Shown piece by piece: positions 7,853 to 15,900 of a stretch of 64,000 nt of DNA. How positions within the stretch are numbered: position 1 is the first letter of the stretch; each line of letters starts with the position of its first letter. Origin of the DNA: Martinezella miluonensis (GTDB lineage Bacteria; Pseudomonadota; Alphaproteobacteria; Rhizobiales; Rhizobiaceae). Position numbers and translations under genes: made by a program. The DNA lies in the NCBI RefSeq assembly GCF_900094545.1, contig NZ_FMAH01000008.1, forward strand, positions 62,001 through 126,000, written 5' to 3'. A model generated the notes under the pieces. It had not been told where the DNA came from and did no database searches. It saw only the letters and a list, made by a program, of their open reading frames with translations.

Positions 7853-8362
7853 ATGAATAGCGCCAATACCAAGTCGAAATTAGGCACTCGCACCAATCTC
7901 AGCGAGGAAGCGACCCGCGATATTTCCGCAGCTCTGAGCGCGCTGCTGGCCGATGTCTTTGCCCTCTATCTGAAGACCAAGAATTTTCACTGGCATATGA
8001 GCGGACCGCATTTCCGCGATTATCACCTGCTTCTGGACGAACAAGGCGATCAGATTTTCGCGATGACCGATCCCATGGCCGAGCGCGCCCGAAAGATCGG
8101 CGGAAACACGCTGCGCTCGATCGGCCAGATCGCCAAGCTGCAACGCATCCCGGACAACGACGCGGAATATGTCGACCCGCAGGACATGCTCGCCGAACTG
8201 GCGGATGACAATCTCAAGCTTTCGGCCGAAATGCGCGCTGTTCACGGCGTCTGCGACGAATATGGCGATGTCGCCACCGCCAGCCTCCTCGAAAACTGGC
8301 TGGACGAGACCGAACGCCGCACCTGGTTCCTGTTCGAAATCACGCGCAAGTCCAACCGCTGA
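7853..8362 (+). CDS. dps: Dps-family DNA-binding ferritin-like protein
   Basis: The 169-residue protein belongs to the Dps mini-ferritins, which form dodecamers that oxidise and store iron and protect DNA. The family signature KNFHWHMSGPHFRDYHLLLDE (about 43-63) carries the ferroxidase residues H46, H58 and D62, with the partner Glu near 77 (AERARKIGG). The short polar N-terminus may contact DNA. GGAGG lies 10 bases before the ATG. The gene stands alone with a hairpin after it. Oxidative or starvation control is usual for the family; no clear operator is seen. Confidence 0.92.
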   Translation: MNSANTKSKLGTRTNLSEEATRDISAALSALLADVFALYLKTKNFHWHMSGPHFRDYHLLLDEQGDQIFAMTDPMAERARKIGGNTLRSIGQIAKLQRIPDNDAEYVDPQDMLAELADDNLKLSAEMRAVHGVCDEYGDVATASLLENWLDETERRTWFLFEITRKSNR

Positions 8363-8419
8363 CACTCGAAACGGAGGGCCTTCGAACACGATAGGTTGAA
8401 GGCACGTTTCAACGCCCCC

Positions 8420-8457
8420 GATTTCCTCGCTCCCGCAGCGATGCGAGCGAGGAAATC
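8420..8457 (+). terminator. Hairpin after dps
   Basis: GATTTCCTCGCT (8420-8431) pairs perfectly with AGCGAGGAAATC (8446-8457). The 12-bp stem is 57 bases after the dps stop. The tail CTTGACT has few T residues, so it could be a terminator or a 3'-stabilising structure. Confidence 0.55.
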
Positions 8458-8510
8458 CTTGACTCCTGTGGAAAACCTCTTAGAACCGGCGACGGAAAAG
8501 GAAGACTTCC

Positions 8511-8627
8511 ATGCTTCGCTTCGAACAGATCGATAGCCACAGTCACCCGGCGGAATATGCCGGGCAGGATGTCTATTTTCCGGTTTCTTCCAAAACCATG
8601 GCCAAAACGACGACGAAAACCGTCTGA
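8511..8627 (+). CDS. Possible small ORF of 38 codons upstream of asd
   Basis: An ATG frame (MLRFEQIDSHSHPAE start, TTTKTV end) is preceded by AAAAGGAAG at good spacing. It lies in the 377-base gap 8363-8739 between dps and asd. I do not recognise the product. The gap otherwise holds the dps hairpin and an untranslated leader. The only support is the ribosome-site match and the ATG, so this could be chance. Confidence 0.25.
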   Translation: MLRFEQIDSHSHPAEYAGQDVYFPVSSKTMAKTTTKTV

Positions 8628-8739
8628 CGTCTCTGGCCTGCCGCTCTCTCCCCGGCTCGGCTGGGGACAGGAACCGGTCGTAATGGCTGCGGTTCCCCCC
8701 CTTCGCCCAAGAGGAGAGAAGAGAAAGAGAGCTTGAGAA

Positions 8740-9774
8740 ATGGGTTTCAAAGTTGCAGTAGCGGGCGCGACCGGGAATGTCGGCCGCGAAATGCTCAACA
8801 TCCTGGCTGAACGCGGTTTTCCGGCCGATGAGGTCGTGGCGCTCGCATCCGCCCGCTCGCAGGGAACCGAAGTTTCCTTCGGCGACCGGACGCTGAAGGT
8901 TTCCAACCTGGAGAACTACGACTTCTCCGACACCGACATCTGCCTGATGTCGGCCGGTGGCGAGGTCTCGATGAAGTTTTCGCCGAAGATCGGCGCCCAG
9001 GGCTGCGTCGTCATCGACAACTCCTCCGCCTGGCGCTACGACGCCGACGTGCCGCTGATCGTGCCGGAAGTGAACCCGGATGCCGTCACGCAGTTCACCA
9101 AGCGCAACATCATCGCCAACCCGAATTGCTCGACCGCGCAGCTCGTCGTGGCGCTGAAGCCGCTGCATGATTTCGCCAAGATCAAGCGCGTCGTCGTCTC
9201 GACCTACCAGTCCGTTTCCGGTGCCGGCAAGGACGGCATGGACGAGCTGTTCAACCAGACCCGCGCCGTCTTCGTCGCCGACCCGATCGAGGCGAAGAAG
9301 TTCACCAAGCGCATCGCCTTCAACGTCATTCCACATATCGATAGCTTCATGGAAGACGGCTACACCAAGGAAGAGTGGAAGGTACTGGCCGAAACCAAGA
9401 AGATGCTCGACCCGAAGATCAAGGTCACCTGCACGGCCGTTCGCGTACCCGTGTTTATCGGCCATTCCGAATCGGTCAACATCGAGTTCGAAAACGAGAT
9501 CACCGCAGACCAGGCCCGTGACATCCTGCGCGAAGCACCGGGCTGCCTCGTCATCGACAAGCATGAAAACGGCGGCTACATCACGCCTTACGAATCCGCC
9601 GGCGAGGACGCGACCTATATTTCGCGCATCCGCGAAGACGCGACCGTCGAAAACGGCCTCAATATGTGGGTCGTCTCCGACAACCTGCGCAAGGGTGCCG
9701 CCCTCAATGCCATCCAGATCGCCGAACTGCTTATCAATCGTGGCCTGATCAAGCCGCGCAAGCAGGCTGCATAA
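8740..9774 (+). CDS. asd: Aspartate-semialdehyde dehydrogenase
   Basis: The 344-residue enzyme reduces beta-aspartyl phosphate to aspartate semialdehyde with NADPH, feeding lysine, diaminopimelate, threonine and methionine synthesis. GATGNVG (9-15) is the NADP site. NPNCSTAQ carries the active-site Cys at 130. The later segments SVSGAGKDGMDEL and RVPVFIGHSESVNIEFE, with the catalytic His, are typical of the family. Length is normal. A purine-rich AGAGAAAGAGAG stretch precedes the ATG and a terminator follows, so it is probably a single-gene unit. Confidence 0.97.
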   Translation: MGFKVAVAGATGNVGREMLNILAERGFPADEVVALASARSQGTEVSFGDRTLKVSNLENYDFSDTDICLMSAGGEVSMKFSPKIGAQGCVVIDNSSAWRYDADVPLIVPEVNPDAVTQFTKRNIIANPNCSTAQLVVALKPLHDFAKIKRVVVSTYQSVSGAGKDGMDELFNQTRAVFVADPIEAKKFTKRIAFNVIPHIDSFMEDGYTKEEWKVLAETKKMLDPKIKVTCTAVRVPVFIGHSESVNIEFENEITADQARDILREAPGCLVIDKHENGGYITPYESAGEDATYISRIREDATVENGLNMWVVSDNLRKGAALNAIQIAELLINRGLIKPRKQAA

Positions 9775-9831
9775 GATTTCGTAAACCAATTTACGGTTTA
9801 TAAATCTTCGCTAGCTAAGCAGGATTGAACT

Positions 9832-9867
9832 AAAGCCTCGCCATTTCGGATGAAAGGCGAGGCTTTT
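9832..9867 (+). terminator. Rho-independent terminator after asd
   Basis: AAAGCCTCGCC pairs with GGCGAGGCTTT around a 14-base loop and is followed by T residues. It lies about 60 bases after the asd stop. Confidence 0.85.
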
Positions 9868-10062
9868 GCAAATATATTTGGCGGTTATGTTTTACGTGAA
9901 GCGAAAATACTGACCGCTAAAATGTGATAATGACATGATGGTCGGATGCTGGCATGGTCCAGTGACGACTAGACCGCGCATAAGCCTGGTGATTGGCGGG
10001 TTTATGCGCCTTCCAAAAACGGTTACCGCGTTCGCATCGCGGTAAGAATTCGGGGACACTGA

Positions 10063-10884
10063 ATGCGGATCACAAAGTCTGGAATGGCGGCTCTCGTCGC
10101 GGGCGGGCTGCTGCTCGCCATGCCGATTACGGCAAACGCTGCATCCTGCGGCAACACTTCCGCAGGTTTCGAGAATTGGGTGCAGGAATTCAAGCGCGAA
10201 GCGCAGGGACAGGGCGTCAGTTCCTCCGTCCTCGACAGGGCCTTCGCAAACGTTCATTACAACCAGCCCACCATTCGCGCCGACCGCGGCCAGAAGAGCT
10301 TCAAGCTTTCCTTCGAGGAATTCATGAAGAAGCGCGGCGGCCAGACGATCATCAGTCGCGGCCGCAACATGAAGCAGGCGAACGCGGCATTGTTTGCCAA
10401 GATCGAGAAACGCTTCGGGGTTCCCGCAGGCCCGATCATCGCCATCTGGGGCATGGAAACCGGCTTCGGCAGCTACATGGGCGACCAGCACACGCTTTCG
10501 GCCGTCTCGACCCTTGCCTATGACTGCCGCCGTTCCGCATTCTTCACCGAGCAGCTCTATGCCGCCCTGAAGCTCGTTGGCGAAGGCTATCTCAGCACGT
10601 CCGCACGCGGTGCGGCCCATGGCGAAATCGGCCAGACGCAGTTCATGCCCAAGAACGTCGTCGCCTTCGGCATCGACGAAGATGGCGACGGCAGGGTCGA
10701 TCTTGTCGGCTCGCGCGCGGATGCACTCGCCTCGACTGCCAACTTCCTGCGCGGCCATGGCTGGCAGCCCGGCGCCGGCTATCAGCCCGGCGAATCGAAT
10801 TTCGCCGCTATTGCCGGTTGGAACGACGCCAAGGTCTATCAGCAGGCGATCGCTTATATCGGCCAGCAGATCGACGGCAGGTAA
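10063..10884 (+). CDS. Lytic murein transglycosylase (MltB/SLT_2 family)
   Basis: The 273-residue periplasmic enzyme would cleave peptidoglycan glycan strands to 1,6-anhydro ends. A signal peptide is clear: basic start, hydrophobic GMAALVAGGLLLAMPITANA, cleavage near residue 27. The first cysteine after it (C29) is not in a standard lipobox, so it is probably soluble rather than a lipoprotein. The catalytic Glu is E132 in IWGMETGFGSYMG. GEIGQTQFMP (about 187-196) and the AFGIDEDGDGRVD segment are typical of this family. It lacks an obvious C-terminal peptidoglycan-binding domain. It forms its own unit, ending at a strong hairpin. Confidence 0.9.
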   Translation: MRITKSGMAALVAGGLLLAMPITANAASCGNTSAGFENWVQEFKREAQGQGVSSSVLDRAFANVHYNQPTIRADRGQKSFKLSFEEFMKKRGGQTIISRGRNMKQANAALFAKIEKRFGVPAGPIIAIWGMETGFGSYMGDQHTLSAVSTLAYDCRRSAFFTEQLYAALKLVGEGYLSTSARGAAHGEIGQTQFMPKNVVAFGIDEDGDGRVDLVGSRADALASTANFLRGHGWQPGAGYQPGESNFAAIAGWNDAKVYQQAIAYIGQQIDGR

Positions 10885-10902
10885 GACAGATTCATGAATC
10901 AA

Positions 10903-10938
10903 AAAAGCGCTGCGGCTGGATGGCTCGCAGCGCTTTTT
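10903..10938 (+). terminator. Rho-independent terminator after the transglycosylase gene
   Basis: AAAAGCGCTGCG (10903-10914) pairs perfectly with CGCAGCGCTTTT (10926-10937). Flanking A and T runs let it act in both directions, which suits the convergent carbonic anhydrase gene. Confidence 0.9.
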
Positions 10939-10960
10939 CATTTGATCTGTTTTCCGCGCT

Positions 10961-11001
10961 TAGAGCGGTTCATTTTTTCACGGAATCTGAGAGCCGCTCT
11001 A
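10961..11001. repeat. Intergenic inverted repeat (TAGAGCGG type)
   Basis: TAGAGCGG (10961-10968) pairs with CCGCTCTA (10994-11001) around an AT-rich centre. The element lies between convergent genes and directly next to a second repeat at 11007-11050. It is a non-coding dispersed element of rhizobial type; the family call is from recollection. Confidence 0.6.
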
Positions 11002-11006
11002 ACTTA

Positions 11007-11050
11007 TTGTTTTTACGCAATTCCGGACGGAAAACCGCTGCGCATTTTTG
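11007..11050. repeat. Dispersed intergenic repeat, CCGGACGGAAAACCGC type, copy 1
   Basis: The central motif TTCCGGACGGAAAACCGCTG followed by CGCATTTTT is shared with copies at 22792-22854 and 53333-53390 (the latter inverted). It sits in the 3' gap between two convergent genes, the typical location of these elements. This copy lacks the CCTGGAAAT right end seen in the copy near 22.8 kb. Confidence 0.75.
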
Positions 11051-11061
11051 CGCGACATGCG

Positions 11062-11703
11062 TTAGACGTCCGGACGGATGAAATCGCGGGTATCGGGGTC
11101 CATGATCCAGAGCTCGCCGGTCGAAATATCGAACCATGCGCCATGCAGGCGCAGTTTGCCCTCTTCCTCGCGCGCCTTGATCTCCGGGAAACTGCGGAGA
11201 TTGTCCAGCGAGTTGCGGATCGAAATACGCTCCAGTGCCGTCTGACGTTCGGTCTGCGTCATGATGTCGTTACTCTGGATCTGTTCGGCCGCCGGCTTCA
11301 GCAGGGCCATCCACCGGCCGATGAAGTCGCCCGGCGACAGCGGCTCGGCATCGGGATCGAGTGCAGCACGAATACCGCCACAGCGGCCGTGGCCCATGAC
11401 AACGATGTCGGAGACCTTGAGCGACAGAACCGCGAATTCAAGCGCCGACGAGGTCGAATGGAAATTACCATCAGGCTCATAGGGCGGCACCATGTTTGCG
11501 ACGTTGCGGATGACGAAGAGCTCGCCTGGGCCGGCATCGAAGATGATCTCCGGCGCCGAACGGGAGTCACAACAGGCAATCACAAGTGTCGACGGGTTCT
11601 GGCCGATCTCCGCCAGAGTGCGATAGCGTTCGCGCTCATCGACGTAACGCCCGCTCATGAAGCTGCGATAACCGTTCAGAAGGGTGTCGGGAAAGCTTTG
11701 CAT
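11062..11703 (-). CDS. Beta-class carbonic anhydrase
   Basis: The 213-residue enzyme interconverts CO2 and bicarbonate. Zinc ligands are visible: CDSR (C45, D46, R48) and HGRCGG with H105 and C108. RNVANMVPPY (66-75) is the family's conserved substrate-site segment. The protein ends with the usual GKLRLHGAWFDISTGEL strand. It lies on the minus strand, convergent with the transglycosylase gene, and is separated from the upstream pyridoxal kinase gene (same strand) by 72 bases, so cotranscription is possible. Confidence 0.95.
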   Translation of the reverse strand: MQSFPDTLLNGYRSFMSGRYVDERERYRTLAEIGQNPSTLVIACCDSRSAPEIIFDAGPGELFVIRNVANMVPPYEPDGNFHSTSSALEFAVLSLKVSDIVVMGHGRCGGIRAALDPDAEPLSPGDFIGRWMALLKPAAEQIQSNDIMTQTERQTALERISIRNSLDNLRSFPEIKAREEEGKLRLHGAWFDISTGELWIMDPDTRDFIRPDV

Positions 11704-11775
11704 GACATTGAATTACAGCGCACCGGGACCGATGGCAACTGCTGCGCTGCAAAAAGCGTTAACCCCTGCGGGCCG

Positions 11776-12651
11776 CTATTTTTTCCGCCGTTGTGCCGGG
11801 TGAACGAGGTGCCGCAGCTGCACCATCGCCATCGGCGTCGACAGGCTCGCGGAATCGACGGCGAGTGTCAGCTCGTTGCTGCCGCGTTTGACGGCGCGCG
11901 CCAGCACTTCATAGACGCTGGCCGTCGTCAGCTGCAGCGCCCGTTCCTCATCCATGCCGGAAAGCAGGCGTGAGAGGAACAAGGCACAGAGCAGATCGCC
12001 GAGCCCGTTCGGCGCACCCTCTATGCTGCGATGCTCGGCAAGCAGCGCGCTCCGGCCGCTGAGATAGAGATTTCCGATGCCGCCGGCCATCATCGGCACC
12101 GCCGAGGTCACCAGCATGCGCGACGGCCCAAGCGCGAGTGCCGCCTCCATAATAGCGTTGTTGTCCTCGAGCGGCGCACCGGCAAGCCAGGCAAGCTCAT
12201 AGCGGTTCGGCGTCGCCAGAGAGGCTAGCGGAATAAGATGGTCGCGGATCGCTTCGGCAGTCGCCTCGGGCACATAGAGCCCGCCGGCATCGCCGATGAC
12301 AGGATCGCAGGCATAAAGCAGATCGGGGTTCTTTTCCCGCAATGCCGCCACCAGCCGGGCAACGGAACGCGCCTGCGCAGCATTACCAAAGTATCCGGAG
12401 AGCACCGCTTTGACCTCGGAAAGCCAGGGCGCCGCAATGAGATCGTCGATTGCGTGATCGAAATCCGCCTCGTTGAAGGTCAGCCGCGTCGAACGGCCGT
12501 GGCCGGGATGCCATGGCAGAACGATGGTCGGCAGGGCCCACACGGGATGGCCGAGCGTTTCCAGCGCGAAGACGGCGGCGCGATTGCCTACGGAACCTCT
12601 GACGACATGGCTGGAGATGACGATAACGGCGCCGGCCGACACTTGCGACAT
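11776..12651 (-). CDS. pdxY: Pyridoxal kinase PdxY-like
   Basis: The 291-residue protein belongs to the ribokinase/PfkB-like pyridoxal kinases, which phosphorylate pyridoxal in B6 salvage. Visible are VISSHVVRGSVGNRAAVFAL (family start), LPTIVLPWHPGHG, DPVIGDAGGLYV (about 117-128), LATPNRYELAWLAG, and the catalytic-loop equivalent NGLGDLLCALFLSRLL, which in the family carries the base Asp. The open frame runs 22 codons farther upstream, but MSQVSAGAV is the natural family start. PdxK versus PdxY cannot be separated firmly here. Confidence 0.85.
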   Translation of the reverse strand: MSQVSAGAVIVISSHVVRGSVGNRAAVFALETLGHPVWALPTIVLPWHPGHGRSTRLTFNEADFDHAIDDLIAAPWLSEVKAVLSGYFGNAAQARSVARLVAALREKNPDLLYACDPVIGDAGGLYVPEATAEAIRDHLIPLASLATPNRYELAWLAGAPLEDNNAIMEAALALGPSRMLVTSAVPMMAGGIGNLYLSGRSALLAEHRSIEGAPNGLGDLLCALFLSRLLSGMDEERALQLTTASVYEVLARAVKRGSNELTLAVDSASLSTPMAMVQLRHLVHPAQRRKK

Positions 12652-12945
12652 GATGCTTGCTTTCAAGTTCAGGGCTTCAAACTGCAATGACGCCGTTGAT
12701 GATCCCTTTGGCGGCACTCTGTCAACGGCACTTCACAGAGTCATGAAACCCTCTGTTGACGAAGTGATTCCGCCAATTTCACCCCAGCGATATCTGCTTT
12801 GTGCTGAGATCGAGCATTCTGGCAAGATTTTTAAAAAAACGAGCCAAAATCAGTCCAAAAGCAACCGAATTCGCATTCTTTTTGCCAGTTTTTTCGCTAA
12901 ACCTTCTGCTAATGTGGTCAGAATTCGAAAATCGGGAGGAATTCC

Positions 12946-15900
12946 ATGGCGCCCAAAAGCAATCCGAAACGGGAAAAACAGATCGAAGCGGCACGAAAGA
13001 TAGCCGCAACGACGGGCGAGGCGCACCTCGATCCCGAAATCCTGTTCGGCCGGGCCAGCAACGACGACATGGAGCTTTACAGCCCTGAAATGCTGGCCCT
13101 TGCTGCAACGCACGCGGCCAAGGAGCTGGCGGCCTGGAATGGCACCGCTCCGCGCGTCAGCATCGATCAGGTTGCCAATATAGAGCCCGATGGCGTTGCC
13201 GTATCGATCCTGTCGATCACCGACCACAACATGCCCTTCCTCTACGAATCGGTCATGGGCGAGGTGACCAGCAGCTACCGCGACCTCTATATGGCCGTGC
13301 ATCCGATCCTGGTCATCGAGGGGGGCAAGCAGCCGAGCCTCTATTCCGCCGAGCGCCCGAGCGACCCTGCCCATCGCGTCAGCCATATCCAGCTACACCT
13401 CTCGCCTTTGACGGCGGCACAGGCAGCGGACCTGACCAGGCGGGTGCAGACCGTGCTCGATCAGACGCATCTCGCCGTTTCCGACTGGAAGCCGATGCTG
13501 TCGCGCCTGGACACCGTCATTTCCGAGCTTTCCACCTATGAAGCAGCCGGCCGCCGCAAGAACGACCGCGACGAGGCGCTCGCCTTCCTTGCCTGGCTAC
13601 GGGACGGCAATTTCACCTTCCTCGGCATGCGCGAATATGTCTATTCCGGCAAGGGCGCCAACGCCAAGGTCGAGCGCGACCGCGGCACCGGCCTCGGTAT
13701 CCTCTCCAATCCGGATGTCCGCGTTCTCAGGCAGGGCCAGGACGCCGTCACCACGACGCCGGAAATCCTCGCCTTCCTCGATGGACCGGATTTACTGATC
13801 GTTACCAAGGCCAACGTCAAATCGATCGTTCACCGCCGCGCCTATATGGATTATGTCGGCGTCAAGCGCTTCGACGCCGATGGCAATGTGACGGGCGAGC
13901 TGCGCATCGTCGGTCTCTTCACCTCCACGGCCTATACCAGCACTGCCGCCGAAGTGCCGCTGCTGCGCTCGAAGGTGCAGAAGGTCAAGGATCATTTCGG
14001 CTTCGATCCCACAAGCCATTCGGGCCGCATGCTCGAAAATACGCTGGAATCCTATCCCCGCGACGACCTCTTCCAGATCGATACGACCTTGCTGGCAAGC
14101 TTTGCCGAACAGATCAACGATCTGACCGACCGGCCGCGCGTGCGGGCATTGCCGCGCATCGACCAGTTCGACCGCTTCGTTTCGGTAATCGTCTATGTCC
14201 CGCGCGAGGAATATGATTCCGTCGTCCGCGAGAAGATCGGCAACTACCTGAAGTCAGTCTATGACGGCCGCGTATCCGCCTATTATCCGGCCTTCCCGGA
14301 GGCCAGTGTGGCACGCGTGCACTTCATCATCGGCCGCAGCGCCGGCAAGACGCCGCATGTTCCACAGGCTAAGCTCGAAGAGGCGATCCGCGCCATCACC
14401 GCCCGCTGGGACGAGCGTTTCGTCACGCTGGCAGGCCCGAAGGCGCCGAGCATCTCCATCAGCCAGGCCTTCCAGGAAGCCTTTTCGCCGGAAGACGCCT
14501 TTGCCGATCTGCCGGACATCACGGCGACTGCCGGTGCCGAGCCGATCCGCATCGGCTTCTATATCCGCAAGGACGAGGCAGGCGACATTCTTTCGCTGAA
14601 GATCTTCCATGGAGACGGCAACCTTGCACTGTCGCGCCGCGTGCCGCTCCTGGAAAATCTCGGCTTCAACGTCATCAGCGAGCGCACCTTTGACATCTAC
14701 GTCACCGCCAAGGGCGGCTCGACCGGCCATGTCGTGCTTCACGACATGGAGCTCGAGGCCCGCAACGGCCTGACGATCGATCTTGCCCGCCACGGCGCCG
14801 CACTGGAAGAAGCCTTCCTCGCTGCTTTCGGCGGCACCATCGACAACGACGCCTTCAACCGGCTGATCGTTTCTGCCGATCTCTCCGCCCGCGAAACGAA
14901 CGTATTGCGCGCCTATTCCCGCTATCTCCGGCAGGCAGGCATCGCCTATTCGCAGGACTATATCTCTTCGACGCTAGACAAATATCCGCATGTCGCAGGA
15001 TCGCTCTTCCGGCTGTTCCACGACACGCTCGATCCAAAGCTTAACGACAAGAACCGCACGAAGAAGCTCGCCGAGCTGCATGCAGCCATCGAAACCGAGC
15101 TTGCCGACGTTCCGAGCCTCGACGACGACCGCATCCTGCGCCGCTATGTCAACGCCATCGACGCAACGCTGCGCACCAACTATTTCCAGAAGAATGCCGA
15201 CGGCACGCCGAGGGCGATGCTCGCCTTCAAGCTCGATCCGAAGCTTCTGGATGGCCTGCCCGAGCCGCGGCCCTTCCGCGAAATCTTCGTCTACGGCGTC
15301 GAGGTCGAAGGCGTGCACCTGCGCTTCGGCAAGGTGGCGCGCGGCGGCCTGCGCTGGTCCGACCGTGCCGAGGATTATCGCACCGAAGTACTCGGCCTGG
15401 TGAAGGCGCAGCAGGTCAAGAATGCCGTTATCGTGCCTGTGGGCGCTAAGGGCGGCTTCTATCCGAAGAAGCTCCCGATCGGCGGCAGCCGCGACGAAGT
15501 CTTCAATGCCGGCCGCGAGGCCTACAAGACCTATATCCGCACGCTGCTGTCGATCACCGACAACATCTCCGGCGCAGATATCATTCCGCCGGCCGATACC
15601 GTGCGGCTCGATGGTGACGACCCCTATTTCGTCGTCGCTGCCGACAAGGGCACAGCCACCTTCTCCGACACCGCCAATGCGCTGGCGCAGGAAGCCGGCT
15701 TCTGGCTGGACGACGCCTTCGCCTCGGGCGGCTCGGCCGGCTACGACCACAAGAAGATGGGCATCACCGCCCGCGGCGCCTGGGAAACCGTGAAGCGGCA
15801 TTTCCGCGAGATGGATATTGATATCCAGACGACGCCCTTCAACGTCGTCGGCGTCGGCGACATGTCCGGCGACGTCTTCGGCAACGGCATGCTGCTCTCG

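Noticed and set aside
8242..9789. 515-codon open frame antisense to asd and the dps-asd gap
   Set aside because: Overlaps two clear genes and shows no family motif.
9889..9904. parS-like TGTTTTACGTGAAGCG after asd
   Set aside because: Three mismatches including the palindrome core; not listed as a site.
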